Origin: Ridgeia piscesae
Taxonomy: Eukaryota > Annelida > Polychaeta > Sabellida > Siboglinidae
Assembly (NCBI GenBank): GCA_025642075.2
Contig: JAODUO010000533.1
Coordinates: forward strand, 411,001-475,000
Length of the DNA stretch: 64,000 bases
Reading direction: 5' to 3'
Part shown: in pieces, positions 34,052 through 50,331 of the stretch
Layout: each line of letters starts with the position of its first letter
Numbering within the stretch: the first letter of the stretch is position 1
Program-made: the position numbers and the translations under genes
Notes under the pieces: model-generated
The model's database searches: none
Told to the model about the DNA's origin: nothing
Seen by the model: the letters and a program-made list of their open reading frames with translations, nothing else

Positions 34052-34544
34052 GAACGTAATTGCATTGGGCATTTACAAATACATTTATTTTATTTTTAAT
34101 TATATATTATATACGTTAGATCATGCAAAAACTCAAATGGTATAAGATTATCATTTAGGTAATATAATCGTTTTGCGATTTAATTTGCAGTAGGCTCGAC
34201 TGAGATCTGTCATTGATAGTGTTGTCACTGCTGTGAGCTTCTAAACTCAACGTTACTGATTCAGTTATGTTGTTCCATTTCGTGGTGATAAGATTTTCAT
34301 GAAAATACGTTTCCTCAAAATAAGCTATGCGAAATGCAGTGATCGAAGGGTGTCCAGCCAGCCCGTTATATCTCTCTGCCCTGTTCAATGGTGCTTAGAT
34401 AACTGTTTCATTATAGCTTTCGGGATAGCGTTATTTATTTAAAAAGTGTAAGTGTTTTTCTTGCTTGAAGGGGCAAGTATACACACAAATCGAATATTTC
34501 CAACTATGAGATAGCGGGGACACATGGAAACTCACCAATCATGC

Positions 34545-34900
34545 AAAAAAAGCTTACAGCAGCACAAACACAGATGGAAAGAAGTATGTTAAATATCACA
34601 AATCGGGGCAGAAGACAAACATCTGGGTAAGAGAGAAGTCACAGACGTGATTGAACAAATCAGAAGAGGAAGTGGGCATGAGCAGGCCACATACGTAGAA
34701 CAGGAAGTAACCGATGGATATCGCGTATCACAACTTAGAAACCCTACGAAGGGTAACTATCTAGAGGAAGTCCTGCGATGGAGAGACGAACTAGACTAGT
34801 ACTGGAAGGGAATCATCTGGTAGACGAGAGCGCAAGATATGTAAATCTGGAAGCAGCATGCATGGGCATTCCCAACCACCGAACATTAGATCATACTAAT
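34545..34900 (+). mobile_element. Decayed LINE ORF2 C-terminus
   Basis: In shifting plus frames: AQTQMERSMLNIT, REKSQT, VIEQIRRGSGHEQATYVEQE, EVLRWRDELD and FPTTEH. This follows the order of the C-terminal end of many LINE ORF2 proteins (AQ-AMERRML-I, KW-WAGH, RWRDD). Several stops and indels are present. Confidence 0.6.
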
Positions 34901-34989
34901 GATGATTACAAATTCATGTTTTAGTGCAAACCAGTAAATAAACAAACAGTGCATAAACCCTGCGAATTGTATCATATGTCAAGTGTTGA

Positions 34990-35760
<771 letters not shown>

Positions 35761-35764
35761 TTTG

Positions 35765-36990
35765 AGACCACGTAAACCAGTGACATTACCAATGTGATCG
35801 TTGTTGAAAGTGATAGATGTTTGTTAACTCTAAGCATAACACCGACAAGTTGTTTTGTTTTCGAAAGATTACCTTACAACAACAATGACAAAGAAAAACA
35901 CACAGAACATTTTAGACCATTTAACTGAAAAGGTTAGCAGTTTTTAATTCTTTTGGGTATTTTATTCTGTAAGTTAGATGGCGTATTTAATGACTGTGTT
36001 TTGCGCCTCTTCAATTCAAGGATATAGGCGCTATAGAATTTTACAATTACTACCCTGGGTAGTGACCTAAAATTACTATTGCGTCTCGACAGTGACAACA
36101 AAGCAATAGGTTGGAAAACTGTGTTTCGCCTCTGGAAAGGTCGAATAATTGACGCCTAGTTATATCTACAAACTGCATTAACGTTTGACTATATTTCTCA
36201 TGTCTATAAAGCGAACAAGCTTCTGTGGGATATATAATATACAACTGCAACAGTCCATACAAAGTTAGATTCTGAACACTAGTATACGCAAAGATCAGGG
36301 CGCTGTGGACAAATGCAAACATATGTAATGGTAGCTATTTGGCAACATGGCCCATGCGCAGGGGTGTGCAGTAAGTTAGTGAACAATACAAAAAAGAAAA
36401 GGATTGTCCGGTCTATGCGTCAACGTATTTCATCAATTTGATTTTGCTTCGGGTGGCTATTTGTATTTTGACACTACACGGAGTTTAATCTCAGCTATAT
36501 AGCATGCTATAGAGTACTGTGATAGTTTTTGAAATTAATTTATTTGTATGAATCTGACTGATGGTGAAAGGCGAAAAGGTGAACATTACAACCTGTCGGT
36601 CAGACGTGGAAGTCACAGCCAGTGCACCTTCAGTGCATGTGCACTTCCGTTACACAGAGGGCACTTTCTAGGACATGGGCTTGCAAACAACTGCTGAGTA
36701 CCACATGGGCAGAATGATGGATGTCAACGTCGAAGATATGGTGCTGATCACGAAAGATTGTTGCACGCATATATGTTTTATTCCTTATGATATATCCACC
36801 TAATCACTGCAGTCCACCTTTATGTACTGATTTATAGTAACTGTTTTTAGTTTTTGTCATTAAACTGCATAATAATTTACTGAGGGTAACATTCCGCCGT
36901 AACGAAAATATGAGCTGTTCATATGAAAAACTGTATGAACTATGGTGAAATATTTCTACTTATAATGTAATGAAACTTACGTAGAGTGTA
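35765..36990. other. No gene supported
   Basis: The segment at 36610-36660 (GGAAGTCACAGCCAGTGCAC) recurs inverted at about 41045-41095 (GTGCACTGACTGTGACTCC) and is a dispersed repeat. Otherwise nothing was recognised. Confidence 0.4.
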
Positions 36991-36995
36991 CTTAC

Positions 36996-37171
36996 CAATT
37001 TATCTTCAGGTATTTACACACACGCCCAGTCCGGTAAGTCCAATCTTGCATTGATATTTCATATTTGACCGTCCTTGTGATGACGTCAAACGTGAGGACG
37101 AGTAGAGCAGTTCCTCTCAACCAGTATGCATTGACAATGGAATGTGCCAAGACAAAATCACAGGTTTGCCG
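36996..37171 (-). CDS. Orphan exon candidate encoding a possible membrane segment
   Basis: On the minus strand, acceptor gcttttagttcag precedes an open block of 58 codons that ends at a consensus donor (ATTG/gtaagtac). Only one of three frames is open. It reads RQTCDFVLAHSIVNAYWLRG and TALLVLTFDVITRTVKY, which could form a membrane helix, then MQDWTYRTGRVCKYLKIN. Both splice sites are good, and the block is rich in Trp and Cys. I do not recognise the family, and no partner exon in matching phase was found nearby. It could be an internal exon of an unseen gene or a chance frame. Confidence 0.4.
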
Positions 37172-37276
37172 CTGAACTAAAAGCAAAATGTTACATTTAG
37201 AAATAAATTAACAAACACAGTTTTTACTAGAAACAAACGAATGCACAACAATTCTGCTATCCACTCATTTTGTCAC

Positions 37277-37278
37277 AC

Positions 37279-37315
<37 letters not shown>

Positions 37316-37334
37316 CATGTACACACATATACAG

Positions 37335-37368
<34 letters not shown>

Positions 37369-37390
37369 CATGTATATGCATACATATACA

Positions 37391-37456
<66 letters not shown>
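37277..37456. repeat. Interrupted (TA)n with ACATGTATATGCATACATAT units
   Basis: TA runs broken by two similar TATACATGTA...CATATACAGTATAT blocks, a tandem of about 64 bp. Confidence 0.93.
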
Positions 37457-37460
<4 letters not shown>

Positions 37461-37741
37461 TACTGCATATGTTTGTGTAGGAAATCTACTTACCGATTGA
37501 GTATCTGTGATCTGAGATTGCCGTATCGATATAAGCAGTCAACGATCCTACTCACAAGAAATCATGACACTGTATGCATAGCGAAATCAGGTTATGGACA
37601 TTTAAAACGAGGCATGTCAAAATGCCATTAATAGTGCAAGACTAATGTTCATATGCCTATTGCGGAAATCACTGGAACATGTATATGCTCCAGTTAATCG
37701 ATGTAAACAAATTAAATGCACGTAAATAAATCCTCTTGGAG

Positions 37742-37856
37742 TTAACTTTCATTAAACATATCCCAAATATCTGCAAGACACCGTGTCTCCTCCTGGCTGG
37801 ATACACAACCAGGTAATTTTACCAGATATTGTGCGTCAAAAGAATGCCATACCAAC
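37742..37856 (-). CDS. Candidate terminal exon, unknown protein
   Basis: On the minus strand, acceptor tacaacttatttcag is followed by an open block of 37 codons ending in TAA: LVWHSFDAQYLVKLPGC, then SSQEETRCLADIWDMFNES. The other two frames close early and the composition looks protein-like. A donor at 37976 with a 26-nt piece (37977-38002) joins in phase but is too short to trust. The family was not recognised. This could be the last exon of a gene whose other exons lie at higher coordinates. Confidence 0.4.
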
Positions 37857-38243
37857 CTGAAATAAGTTGTATTCCGGAACTCCGCCTGTGTCTCATATCC
37901 TGTTATTTCAGCTTTATTGTTCGCTGTTAGCGTGCAATTTATTTTATTTTATTTAGTGCAATTTGTTAGAGCTTACCGTCGACGTACTTGCGTCTGCTTT
38001 ACCTAAAATACCTATTGGAAAACAAGACGCAGGTGAATCGTTGGACAGATCTGTATTTATTGGAAACCACACGCCAGTGGGATAATCTATCGCGAACTAG
38101 TTCGTTGATGTTCCAATGTGTAATACGTGAATATTTCAAGCGCTTTATATACATTGTTTGATAAAAGCGTCGAATATATTTTAAATAATTGAACGTTAAA
38201 TAATTGACGTAAAACGGCGAAAGTATGGACAGTATTGAGCGAG

Positions 38244-38690
<447 letters not shown>

Positions 38691-38699
38691 ACATGTATC

Positions 38700-39800
38700 T
38701 TCTTTCTCCCATTGATCCTCTGCACCCACCTGTCTCTGTCATCCGCAACAACCAGTCATTTGTGACGACTGTTCACAGCCTACCCAGCTCCAACGTCATG
38801 CAACGTGTCTGTCTCGGCGTTGTTCTTCTTCTTCGCCATACGCCGCCCTCTACTGATTTCCACGTTCGTTTTACCGTCTTCATTCATTTATTGCACATGG
38901 CCTGCCCGTCTCACTCTGTTTTCGACTACTTAATTCGTGTTTATTTTAAATTCTAATCTCTTTAATCGTAATTCGTTCTTGTATCATCTTGCTTTACTCT
39001 ACATATTCTTGTTCCCCAGTTGGTTTGTGCTGCGTGTAACCTCTGCATAACGAAATCACCATAACGAAAAGCGAGAGACCCAGAGCACGTCCATATCTAG
39101 ATCCTACTTCCACTCAAAATTCTCACTACAGCTGTGGTCTCCTTGTACATTTCTTCTACCATTCCAACTTCTGCCTTGCATCTCCAACTTCACTTCATCT
39201 CAGGACTGCAAATGCAGCCTCTACCAAAATGACACAACCGAATGCTACAACATGCAGCAGTCGTCGACAACATATCCTGACATTAAATTGACCGCCGTTT
39301 TTAAGCAGACGAAGACGGTGTGCATAAAGTGTTGATCACTGATTGTATGGACAACGTCTATCATTTAAAAATTCGACCTGTTCGCATACGTAGCTTGCCG
39401 AGACATATAATTGTAACGTTATTGAGATATTGAGCCCTCCCTGTGTTGGCTTGTTGTTGTTCTGCTGATGGCGTAGTCGCGTGACAGCCACAGTGTATGT
39501 CTGGGAGTTGTATCACAAATAAAGAACTTCAAAAAGCGTTCTCACGTACAGTTATTGAATAGACGAAGCAAAGAACGTGACAATAATGATATCAATAATT
39601 ACTAGCATATAAAACGGTATTTTGAAGTTTTGAGAGATGGTTTCTCGGAGGTTGTGTAGCGTATAGCACACAATGGTATGGTCGACATATACTGTCATTA
39701 AGCTATTACATACAAGAGAGAGGGAGAGACTGCCACAAACAGGGAAAGAACACACACCTGCCCACAATATTACTGCATACGCTACATACATAACAGTATA
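38700..39800. other. No gene supported
   Basis: Plus-strand frames downstream of the GT tract (to 38956) lack family motifs or splice sites. TTGTTCTTCTTCTTCGCCAT at 38821 is loosely like the dispersed repeat at 29.6 and 47.9 kb. Confidence 0.35.
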
Positions 39801-39807
39801 TCAATAA

Positions 39808-39924
39808 CGGTCAACCCACGAATATCATGACAAACAGACATCGTCAAAATATTCGTGGTTATCCACGATCCACCTACGAATATTCTGACGACGAAACATC
39901 ATAAGAATATTCGTGAGTTGACCG
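39808..39924. mobile_element. 117-bp MITE with ATAA target duplication
   Basis: CGGTCAACCCACGAATAT at 39808 and ATATTCGTGAGTTGACCG ending 39924 are inverted with one mismatch. ATAA flanks both ends (39804-39807, 39925-39928). The middle repeats the same motif (AAAATATTCGTGG, CCTACGAATATTC), so the unit is built from four alternating copies. Confidence 0.8.
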
Positions 39925-40083
39925 ATAATGACATGCTGTAGTAGCGAGTGGCGAATGCAGTAATATCGTGGGCAGTTAAATATCCTGTCTCGTCCTCCCT
40001 CTCTCTATCGGTCTGACTATCAGTCGGTATGTCGGCCTGTCTGTGTGTCTGTCTCTCTCTGTCTGTGTGTTTGTCTGTATAAC

Positions 40084-40087
<4 letters not shown>

Positions 40088-40152
<65 letters not shown>

Positions 40153-40223
40153 CTCTCTCTCTCTCTCTGTGTCTCTGTCCGTCTGTCTGTCTGTCTGTCT
40201 GTCCATCTCTCTCTCACTCTCTC

Positions 40224-40295
<72 letters not shown>
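40088..40295. repeat. (AC)n then (TC)n/(TGTC)n microsatellite
   Basis: AC repeats to 40150, then CT/CTGT repeats to about 40295. Confidence 0.97.
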
Positions 40296-40297
<2 letters not shown>

Positions 40298-40593
40298 TAC
40301 CTCTCGTTAGCTCCCATATCTCAATACTCCCTATTGCTTTATCTCTCTCATAAGAATATAAACATTTTATAAGTAGTATGAATGCTCCAGCCAGTCCCAC
40401 TAGTTCCTTAACACAACATACAAACCATAGTACTCATCATAATTATATGGACTTGGATTTTTATTCGGTTTAAACTGTGATTTAAATATTAGCTTCAAAT
40501 AACTAATATCCTCCTGCTGAAGCAACGTCTACATATAGCAAAAAGGAAATGCATTGGTTTTCCTAATCAAAACTTTATTTGATAATTTATTCA

Positions 40594-40595
40594 TA

Positions 40596-40662
<67 letters not shown>
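40594..40662. repeat. (TA)n microsatellite
   Basis: About 69 bp of TA with one CA interruption. Confidence 0.97.
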
Positions 40663-40664
<2 letters not shown>

Positions 40665-42070
40665 AGGCAAGTGGGAACCTGTCTATAGCATATGAAGAAT
40701 ACTGAGTAAGTACAGTCTTCGTGAATGCAGGTTTCGTTATACCCTCCAACATATGTTGTAATCTTTTTCGTACGAACACCTCATCAAGTCGGCACGACAT
40801 AATCTTAGCTTCAGTAAATTACAGTGCAGTCTAATTACCAAAAAAACGAAAACTATTCTTGGTGCAGTATATAAAGGTGAACTACGTTCATAATGTGGTA
40901 TCTTAAGAAAAAGCCATATATGCATGCAACTATCTTCCATAACCAGCATCATATTATCGACATTCAGGTCAATGGTTTTGTCTGCAATCCAGTCACACAG
41001 AAGCTACCCTCCACAAACCAGAAGTTCACATCCACCGAAAGAGCACACGCAGCGGATGTGCACACGCACTGAAAGTGCACTGACTGTGACTCCATCTCTT
41101 CTCAATGAGATTCATACAAACACATTGTTGTCAATAACTATGGAAGCATTTGATTGTGTACTATACAGCTGAGAATCCACGCCGTGTACTGTCAGATCAG
41201 GTATAACCAAACAAATATAAATTGTTAAATAAAAAGAAATAACCTCTCAAGAAACGTTGTTGTTTTCTTCCGTATATATCGACCGTTTCTCACGGACTTC
41301 TTTTTATTGAACATGAACGAAGAAACCGGATGTTTACATTCGAATAAAAATAACAATTGGTCAGATGTCTTGGTGTTTAAACGTGAAAATCACACACACC
41401 TTCATCGTCGACGCAGTCACCATCATAATTACGAACTCTTCCTTACCATCAATGACGACATCATTACCACTATCAATGTCATCATTATCATAGTCAATAT
41501 CATAATAATCTCTACACCCGACCAGTGACCGTGTTCGTCGCCAATCCTTTCCTCGTAAATACCTTATTCCAGTATCAGTGATACAACATCTGACAACATA
41601 TAAATCAGCGTTTCCATGGGACATGGTCAGTAACATATTAATATGTCCCGGTTGTTTATCATAGTCCTATATTTATATTGGACTTATTTGGTTTATTCTC
41701 GTAGGCACATCTACAGGAAAATGTTATTATCATATTATTGACTTTTATGGAAACGAACGCACTAATCAATGATATATAGTGGCCGTGCACTGTGTAACGC
41801 GGATACGAACAATTAGATCATTGTTAGTTCAAGTATAAAATATTACTATGTTTAACATTTGTATTTCTCGATAATGATCACATTGCTAAACAAATAATCT
41901 AGTAATGAAAAACGAATGAATACGTACGTAGGCGTGCAAATCAGAAGATTATGCAAACGACACCATAAGTCGTGGGATACTTTTTACCCACTTTCCGCCT
42001 GTCTTTCAGAACATAGGCAGTCAAGCTGCTCGAAATAAACGAAATGAGTCGAGATAGTTCAGTCGTCGAT
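40663..42070. other. No gene supported
   Basis: Contains the inverted partner of the 36.6-kb dispersed repeat (about 41045-41095) and an ATCATTA-rich stretch at 41450-41510. No exon was found. Confidence 0.35.
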
Positions 42071-42079
42071 GGATATGCG

Positions 42080-42538
42080 ATGCAAGTGCTGCGGAACTTT
42101 GTCGGCATTCAGAAAGGCACTAAAAACCCACATTTTCAAAGCATATTACTGCTGACATTTTAAATATTTAATGACATTTTAGAATATTTGTTTCAAATAT
42201 TTCATCTTATCTTATTTTCGCACATGTGTACTGACCTTTATACATGCCATCGCTTAGAATGTGTTTTTGCATGTAAATAGAGTATTAGTTAGTTTTAATT
42301 ATTTATTTATTTTACTCATCGTCGTTAATTGTATATAATATTTAATTGTATATAATGAATAATTTAATGTTTCTACATTTGTTTTTATCTGAAAGTAAAT
42401 TTTACAATTGTATTTATTATTATTAATATTAGTTTTAACACATAATAAATAGCTTTTTATTTTATTGTACAGCGCTTTGAGCATTTTTGGATATTGCGCT
42501 TTATAAATAATAAATATTATTATTATTATTATTATTAT
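42080..42538 (+). mobile_element. LINE 3' end with ATT tail
   Basis: FRKALKTHIFKAYY-type sequence (frame broken) at about 42100-42150 is the usual C-terminus of LINE reverse transcriptases. The 3' region ends TGCGCTTTATAAATAATAAA followed by (TTA)n at 42510-42538, the standard tail of such LINEs. Confidence 0.75.
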
Positions 42539-42544
42539 ATGTAG

Positions 42545-43904
42545 ACCTCCCTGCGCTAAATGGCTTCGCACTCTTAAAAGAGTTGTGCCAAGTTCAGCAA
42601 AAGGAACGTGTTTTCAGTGGCGTGTTTAATCGCAGTCTTATCAATCCCTCCTAGAAATGTTGTATTAATCAAAGCTTTAATAAGAAATATAGCCGGTTTC
42701 AGTGGAAGGAGACCACAGCGGAACGAACGTACATACATTGGTGTGTCGTGCAGCATTAAAAGCGACCGTAAGTTTCGTGGAATGACAACATAAACGACAG
42801 AGATACACACGAACTTGATACGTAACGACGCCAATATCCCGAGTAAAAACAAAGCTGTACATTCACTCACCGACAGATGGAGCACGCGCGCACACAGTCT
42901 CTCACGCACACACACACGCACGCAAGTGATTTACTATACACGAAGTTGCCATTCTTCACCTTCTCAAGAAACTTCGATGCCATCCGACGAACACTTGCAA
43001 ATGTACAAAGTGTTATCACACAACGCTAACCAGTGTTTGCTTTTTTGCAGTCAATGTTTTCTCAGGAAACAGACAAAGCATTGCAAAGCTTCGAAACATA
43101 AAACTATTACAGTGCAATGTCACAGTAATAACAACAAAGTTTATGTTTTGCAATGATAGAATGCTATCTAGAGTGAACAATTACGATGGATATGGATAGA
43201 GTAGTTCTACTTTATATCCTGATTTAACTGTACAGTCTTACCACTAGCCGAAGAGAACTGTTTATCAGCTTCTGGCAATGCTCCACAAATTAATTATATA
43301 TTTCTATATACTAGCAAAATGCCCTTGCAATTTATTTTTAAACAACCAGCATCGTTAATTAGCACCATAACGCGTCCGCAGACGGATGCGATGGTTTCAG
43401 CGCACCCCATAATTATAGCTCCTAGATTGTTGTTCAGCGCAAGTCAGATGTAAACAATCGCTGTATGCAACTGTCGAACGGTTTGCCTGTTATTATCAGT
43501 TATTACCGCATTGTTATTTTATTAGCAAATCTTGGAATCGCTAATCTTTTCTGAAATGCGCAACTCATGCACGCCGCTTACACATTTACTACAATGACAC
43601 ATCGAAACAAATTTATGTCGTAACTGAATCTTGAAGAAAGCTTGAAGATATACATTGTTAGTTTGACATAGCAGTTGCATATTACACGACGATTCCATTA
43701 CGACGCGTCGTTAACCACTCGTTGAAATAACTGGACACTGGAAGTTTTCCATAAGACGCACCGAAGATGGCGCGAAGAAACGAAACACCTATTTGCTAGT
43801 TTTGCTAAGTCTGTATTTGTTAGTAAGATACAGGCTACACAAATTAAATTAAAATAATAAACGTAATGACAATGAATACGATGTTAACACTAAAATTGTA
43901 GCTG

Positions 43905-43905
<1 letters not shown>
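42545..43905. other. No gene supported
   Basis: Unremarkable sequence. A piece near 43855-43890 (AATGACAATGAATACGATGT) is repeated inverted near 45820. Confidence 0.35.
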
Positions 43906-43907
<2 letters not shown>

Positions 43908-43962
<55 letters not shown>

Positions 43963-43981
43963 TGTGTGTGTGTGTGTGTAG

Positions 43982-44017
<36 letters not shown>

Positions 44018-44029
44018 GTATATATATAA

Positions 44030-44096
<67 letters not shown>
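43908..44096. repeat. (TA)n microsatellite with GT core
   Basis: Two TA tracts around a short (GT)n and TTTTATATATA spacer. Confidence 0.97.
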
Positions 44097-44776
44097 ACAC
44101 ACACACAATTTTTACGGCTGCACCAGCCTGCTACAATTCTTAAGAAGTGTCTTCACGTAATCGCCATATATAGTATATATAGTCGACCTCTAGGTGTCGT
44201 AAGCTATCACAATCTATAACTGCGACCACTAAGGAATACGGCACGACAAGCATCCATAAGAAAAATGTCTTGTCGGACGTGCAGAAGGGACGGATTCAGC
44301 GTTACCACAAAAGCACGCTAGCATCATTAGTCACATTCTGTATGTTGTTACGGCGACAATAGTATGACGACGTAGCTAATAACTGGACCAGGGTATTGTA
44401 TATGTCAATGTCATCGTCCGCAACATGAACTGATCGCTTCAGATAAAAACCTCTAAACATACCATAGAAGCGGGACCAGGGGGTAAGGGGAGAAGTTGAC
44501 CCCTGTGAGTGTGGTAGGGGCAGACATATGGTTCTGCCCACACCCAGAAAATCTGGAGTAATGAAATTAGTTGGCCAATACAAAGAAAAGCGGATGAAAA
44601 CATGAAAAAAATTAACATTTTTGTTTAGATATATACCTGTATTGGTTCTGCGCCACCCCTACCCCCGCGCCAAAACAACAGCAAGGAAATATTTTCCAAA
44701 TCACTTTGTTCATTCAGTCAACAACACGGGTGGCCATAGTAAGTGATTTATTCAGGTACCGACCAGAACTCAGGTA

Positions 44777-45370
44777 GAGTAGACAGGGGCAAAGCGCACC
44801 CCTTTTGAGGCAAACATGTTTTGAACTATTTATTTTCGTCTTAGGGAGAAGTGGCTAGCACAGTTATATGTATTATATGTTATCTACATATCATCATAAT
44901 TGTAGAAAAGCAGCTGCGTCACATCAGCGAAAAAAAATACTTTTAATGAGAGCCCGCGACATCTGTTAAATTTCGTCACGTGGGGCAAAGCGCACCCCCG
45001 GGTGCACTTTCCCTCACAAGACGAAATTTGACAAATAGTTTATTTCATATTTAATAGTATACGTTTCTATACTATACTAGTATACGATACTATACTTTCA
45101 TGCAGCTAATTTACATAACTGGTTACATACCGTGTATAGTAGCTACTAAGTACGCCGAAATCTGTTCACGTGTTTACAAAAATATGGACGAAAACTGCTA
45201 ATTTGTGTAGCTTACTTCGATTTCTGTGTTTCCAGAAATAATTGCCACCAAGATGGTTTTGCGGCATAGTGCTTCCACAAAACGGTAGAAAGGGCCGCTA
45301 AAACGTATATATTACAATTTTGGTGGGGTGCGCTTTGCACCGAGGGGGTGCGCTTTGCCCCTCTCTATTC
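44777..45370. mobile_element. MITE with GGGGCAAAGCGCACCCC ends and TA target duplication
   Basis: GAGTAGACAGGGGCAAAGCG at 44777 and the inverse of GAATAGAGAGGGGCAAAGCG ending 45370 match at 18 of 20 positions. TA lies immediately outside each end (44775-44776, 45371-45372), as in Tc1/mariner-type insertion. The motif recurs inside, inverted and direct (about 44983-45015 and 45325-45345). No coding capacity. Confidence 0.82.
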
Positions 45371-45372
45371 TA

Positions 45373-47050
45373 TATGCTAACTTTTTTTACTAGAACTGTA
45401 ACAATTGGAACGGGGTATCCGAAACAGCTATGACTGCCTCCACGTTGGACACTTTTAAATAAAAACACGGCAAACATTTAAATTCAGTGTAGTGCTTCTG
45501 AACATGACCCACCCCAACCCATATTGGTGTAATGATCTTCGAGAATTTGCCAATTAAAACTTAAACTTAAACATGCGAGCGTTAGAAATTGCGTCACGAA
45601 AAAAATTTTATAAGGAAAATTATTCTCTGAGTGTGTAGGTGAGGTCAGATTCAGCATAACCACAAACGCACGTCATCACCATTAGTCACCTTACTTACTA
45701 TGTCACTGACATTTTGAGGTTGTTTATAGAAATTATTGTAGCGCTGAACGGTTGTTTAAAACAGTTTGTTTTAGCTAGCTACATATTTTATTTTTACGGC
45801 TCTTATTTTAGAGTTAGCGTCGTATTCATTGTCATTACGTTAATTATATTCATTTTTTGCCTGTGTCTTAATAACAAATACAGACTAAACCAACAAAATT
45901 CACGATATATTTCTTAACCTTTCCTGACCGGGATTTTATTTCTCAGAAATATGGATGGACACACTATGAACATATTGAAACATGTATGGTTCTATTACTA
46001 CTAAAATGTTTCCGACATGTGTTTTATTTTTGGAAAGGCAACATCCTGAAGAATCTGTTTTTGGAGCGACAAACGACATTTTAATATAATAGATTATTAT
46101 AATTTATTTAAAATGGCAACGAAATACTATGAATAATAGCATACCATTACACTTCACAAGAAATAACAAGAACAGTATTAGTCACAGACGAATGATGCTT
46201 ACATATTTATAAAGAACTTTCTTATTTTACAAAGTCATAAAATATCAGCATACAAAATGTACTCTTGCCAGCTTAACTCCCAACATAAATATACTGACCT
46301 TAAAGTAATGATGAATATCTATTTAGCAAGAATACCAGTGACACAAAATGTCACAAAATTGTCGAAGGTATGGAATACAATATTCAATAGTTTATACATA
46401 CATACATACATTCATTGGCAACTGTAAACAGCTATACGATTTCTGTATGTATTCGCTGCCTAGCCAACCTGCAAGAAACTATTATTAACATATGAACTAT
46501 GACTACATAAAAAGAACACATCATATTCACAAAGTGCAACACATGATTAATGGAATCAGTTCATTACATGACATTTTATACGCGATCGCAACGCCATGGT
46601 TTCCAGCCCTGGCTAGATATGTATTCGGCAGTTGCACTAAAATCTGTCATGTAATTCTAAGTCTCAATATTTTTGATGCAATTTGCAACAGACAATGCTC
46701 TACCCTTCTACAGAGAAATAGAAAAACCGTACTTAACGATACATGACCACCCCTGTGCACTCGAGCAATATATTGCTCGATCGGTTTGTAAATGTTAAAC
46801 GAATAACATAACGTTTTTGCAAATTTTAGATAGACTTGTGTTTTAATATGTACACGCAATAAACTGACTAGAACTAATAATAACACTAACTGAAACTACA
46901 ACTCAATTAAAATGAGTTGGTTACTCGAAAGTTCCAGTTACGCCCATGACCGTCAAAAACGAGAGCGAAATTGAATTGATTTTCATATTTCGCACCGTCG
47001 CAAATACGACTGCCTTCACACGTTCCGGCAGTTTCTACGAAGTTGCTGTA
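45373..47050. other. No gene supported
   Basis: AT-rich. A segment at 45640-45710 (GATTCAGCATAACCACAAAC) is a diverged copy of 44290-44345 (GATTCAGCGTTACCACAAAA), a dispersed or tandem repeat. Confidence 0.35.
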
Positions 47051-47220
47051 GTCCGTTGTCATCCCCCATACAGCCGAACGTCACGGTCGCCACGTCACAC
47101 GCTGAGCTCATAATCACTCGTCTCTTTCGAAATTTTCATATACGAAAAAAGTTAATAAATCGGACGGATGCGGAGCAGACATGCGCGCAGGGAGTCCGGC
47201 ACCATGGTGTGTCGACCTCT

Positions 47221-47228
47221 TATATAAG
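47221..47228 (+). promoter_or_regulatory. TATA box of the secreted-protein gene
   Basis: TATATAAG lies 37-44 bases upstream of the chosen ATG (47265), so transcription would start close to 47250 with a very short 5' leader. An ATG at 47181 lies upstream of this box and is therefore not the start. Confidence 0.7.
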
Positions 47229-47264
47229 AAGACACGGTCGGCCAAGCCACCTCAAAGACCCGCC

Positions 47265-50331
<3,067 letters not shown>

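Noticed and set aside
37494..37571. Exon ending at a gtaagtag donor
   Set aside because: All three frames contain stops between the nearest acceptor and the donor. Only a non-coding exon would be possible.
37977..38002. 26-nt exon joining in phase to 37856
   Set aside because: Too short. Its acceptor lies seconds after another AG, so the phase match may be chance.
47181..47264. Upstream ATG giving a longer N-terminus for the secreted protein
   Set aside because: It lies upstream of the TATA box and would place 28 non-hydrophobic residues before the signal peptide.
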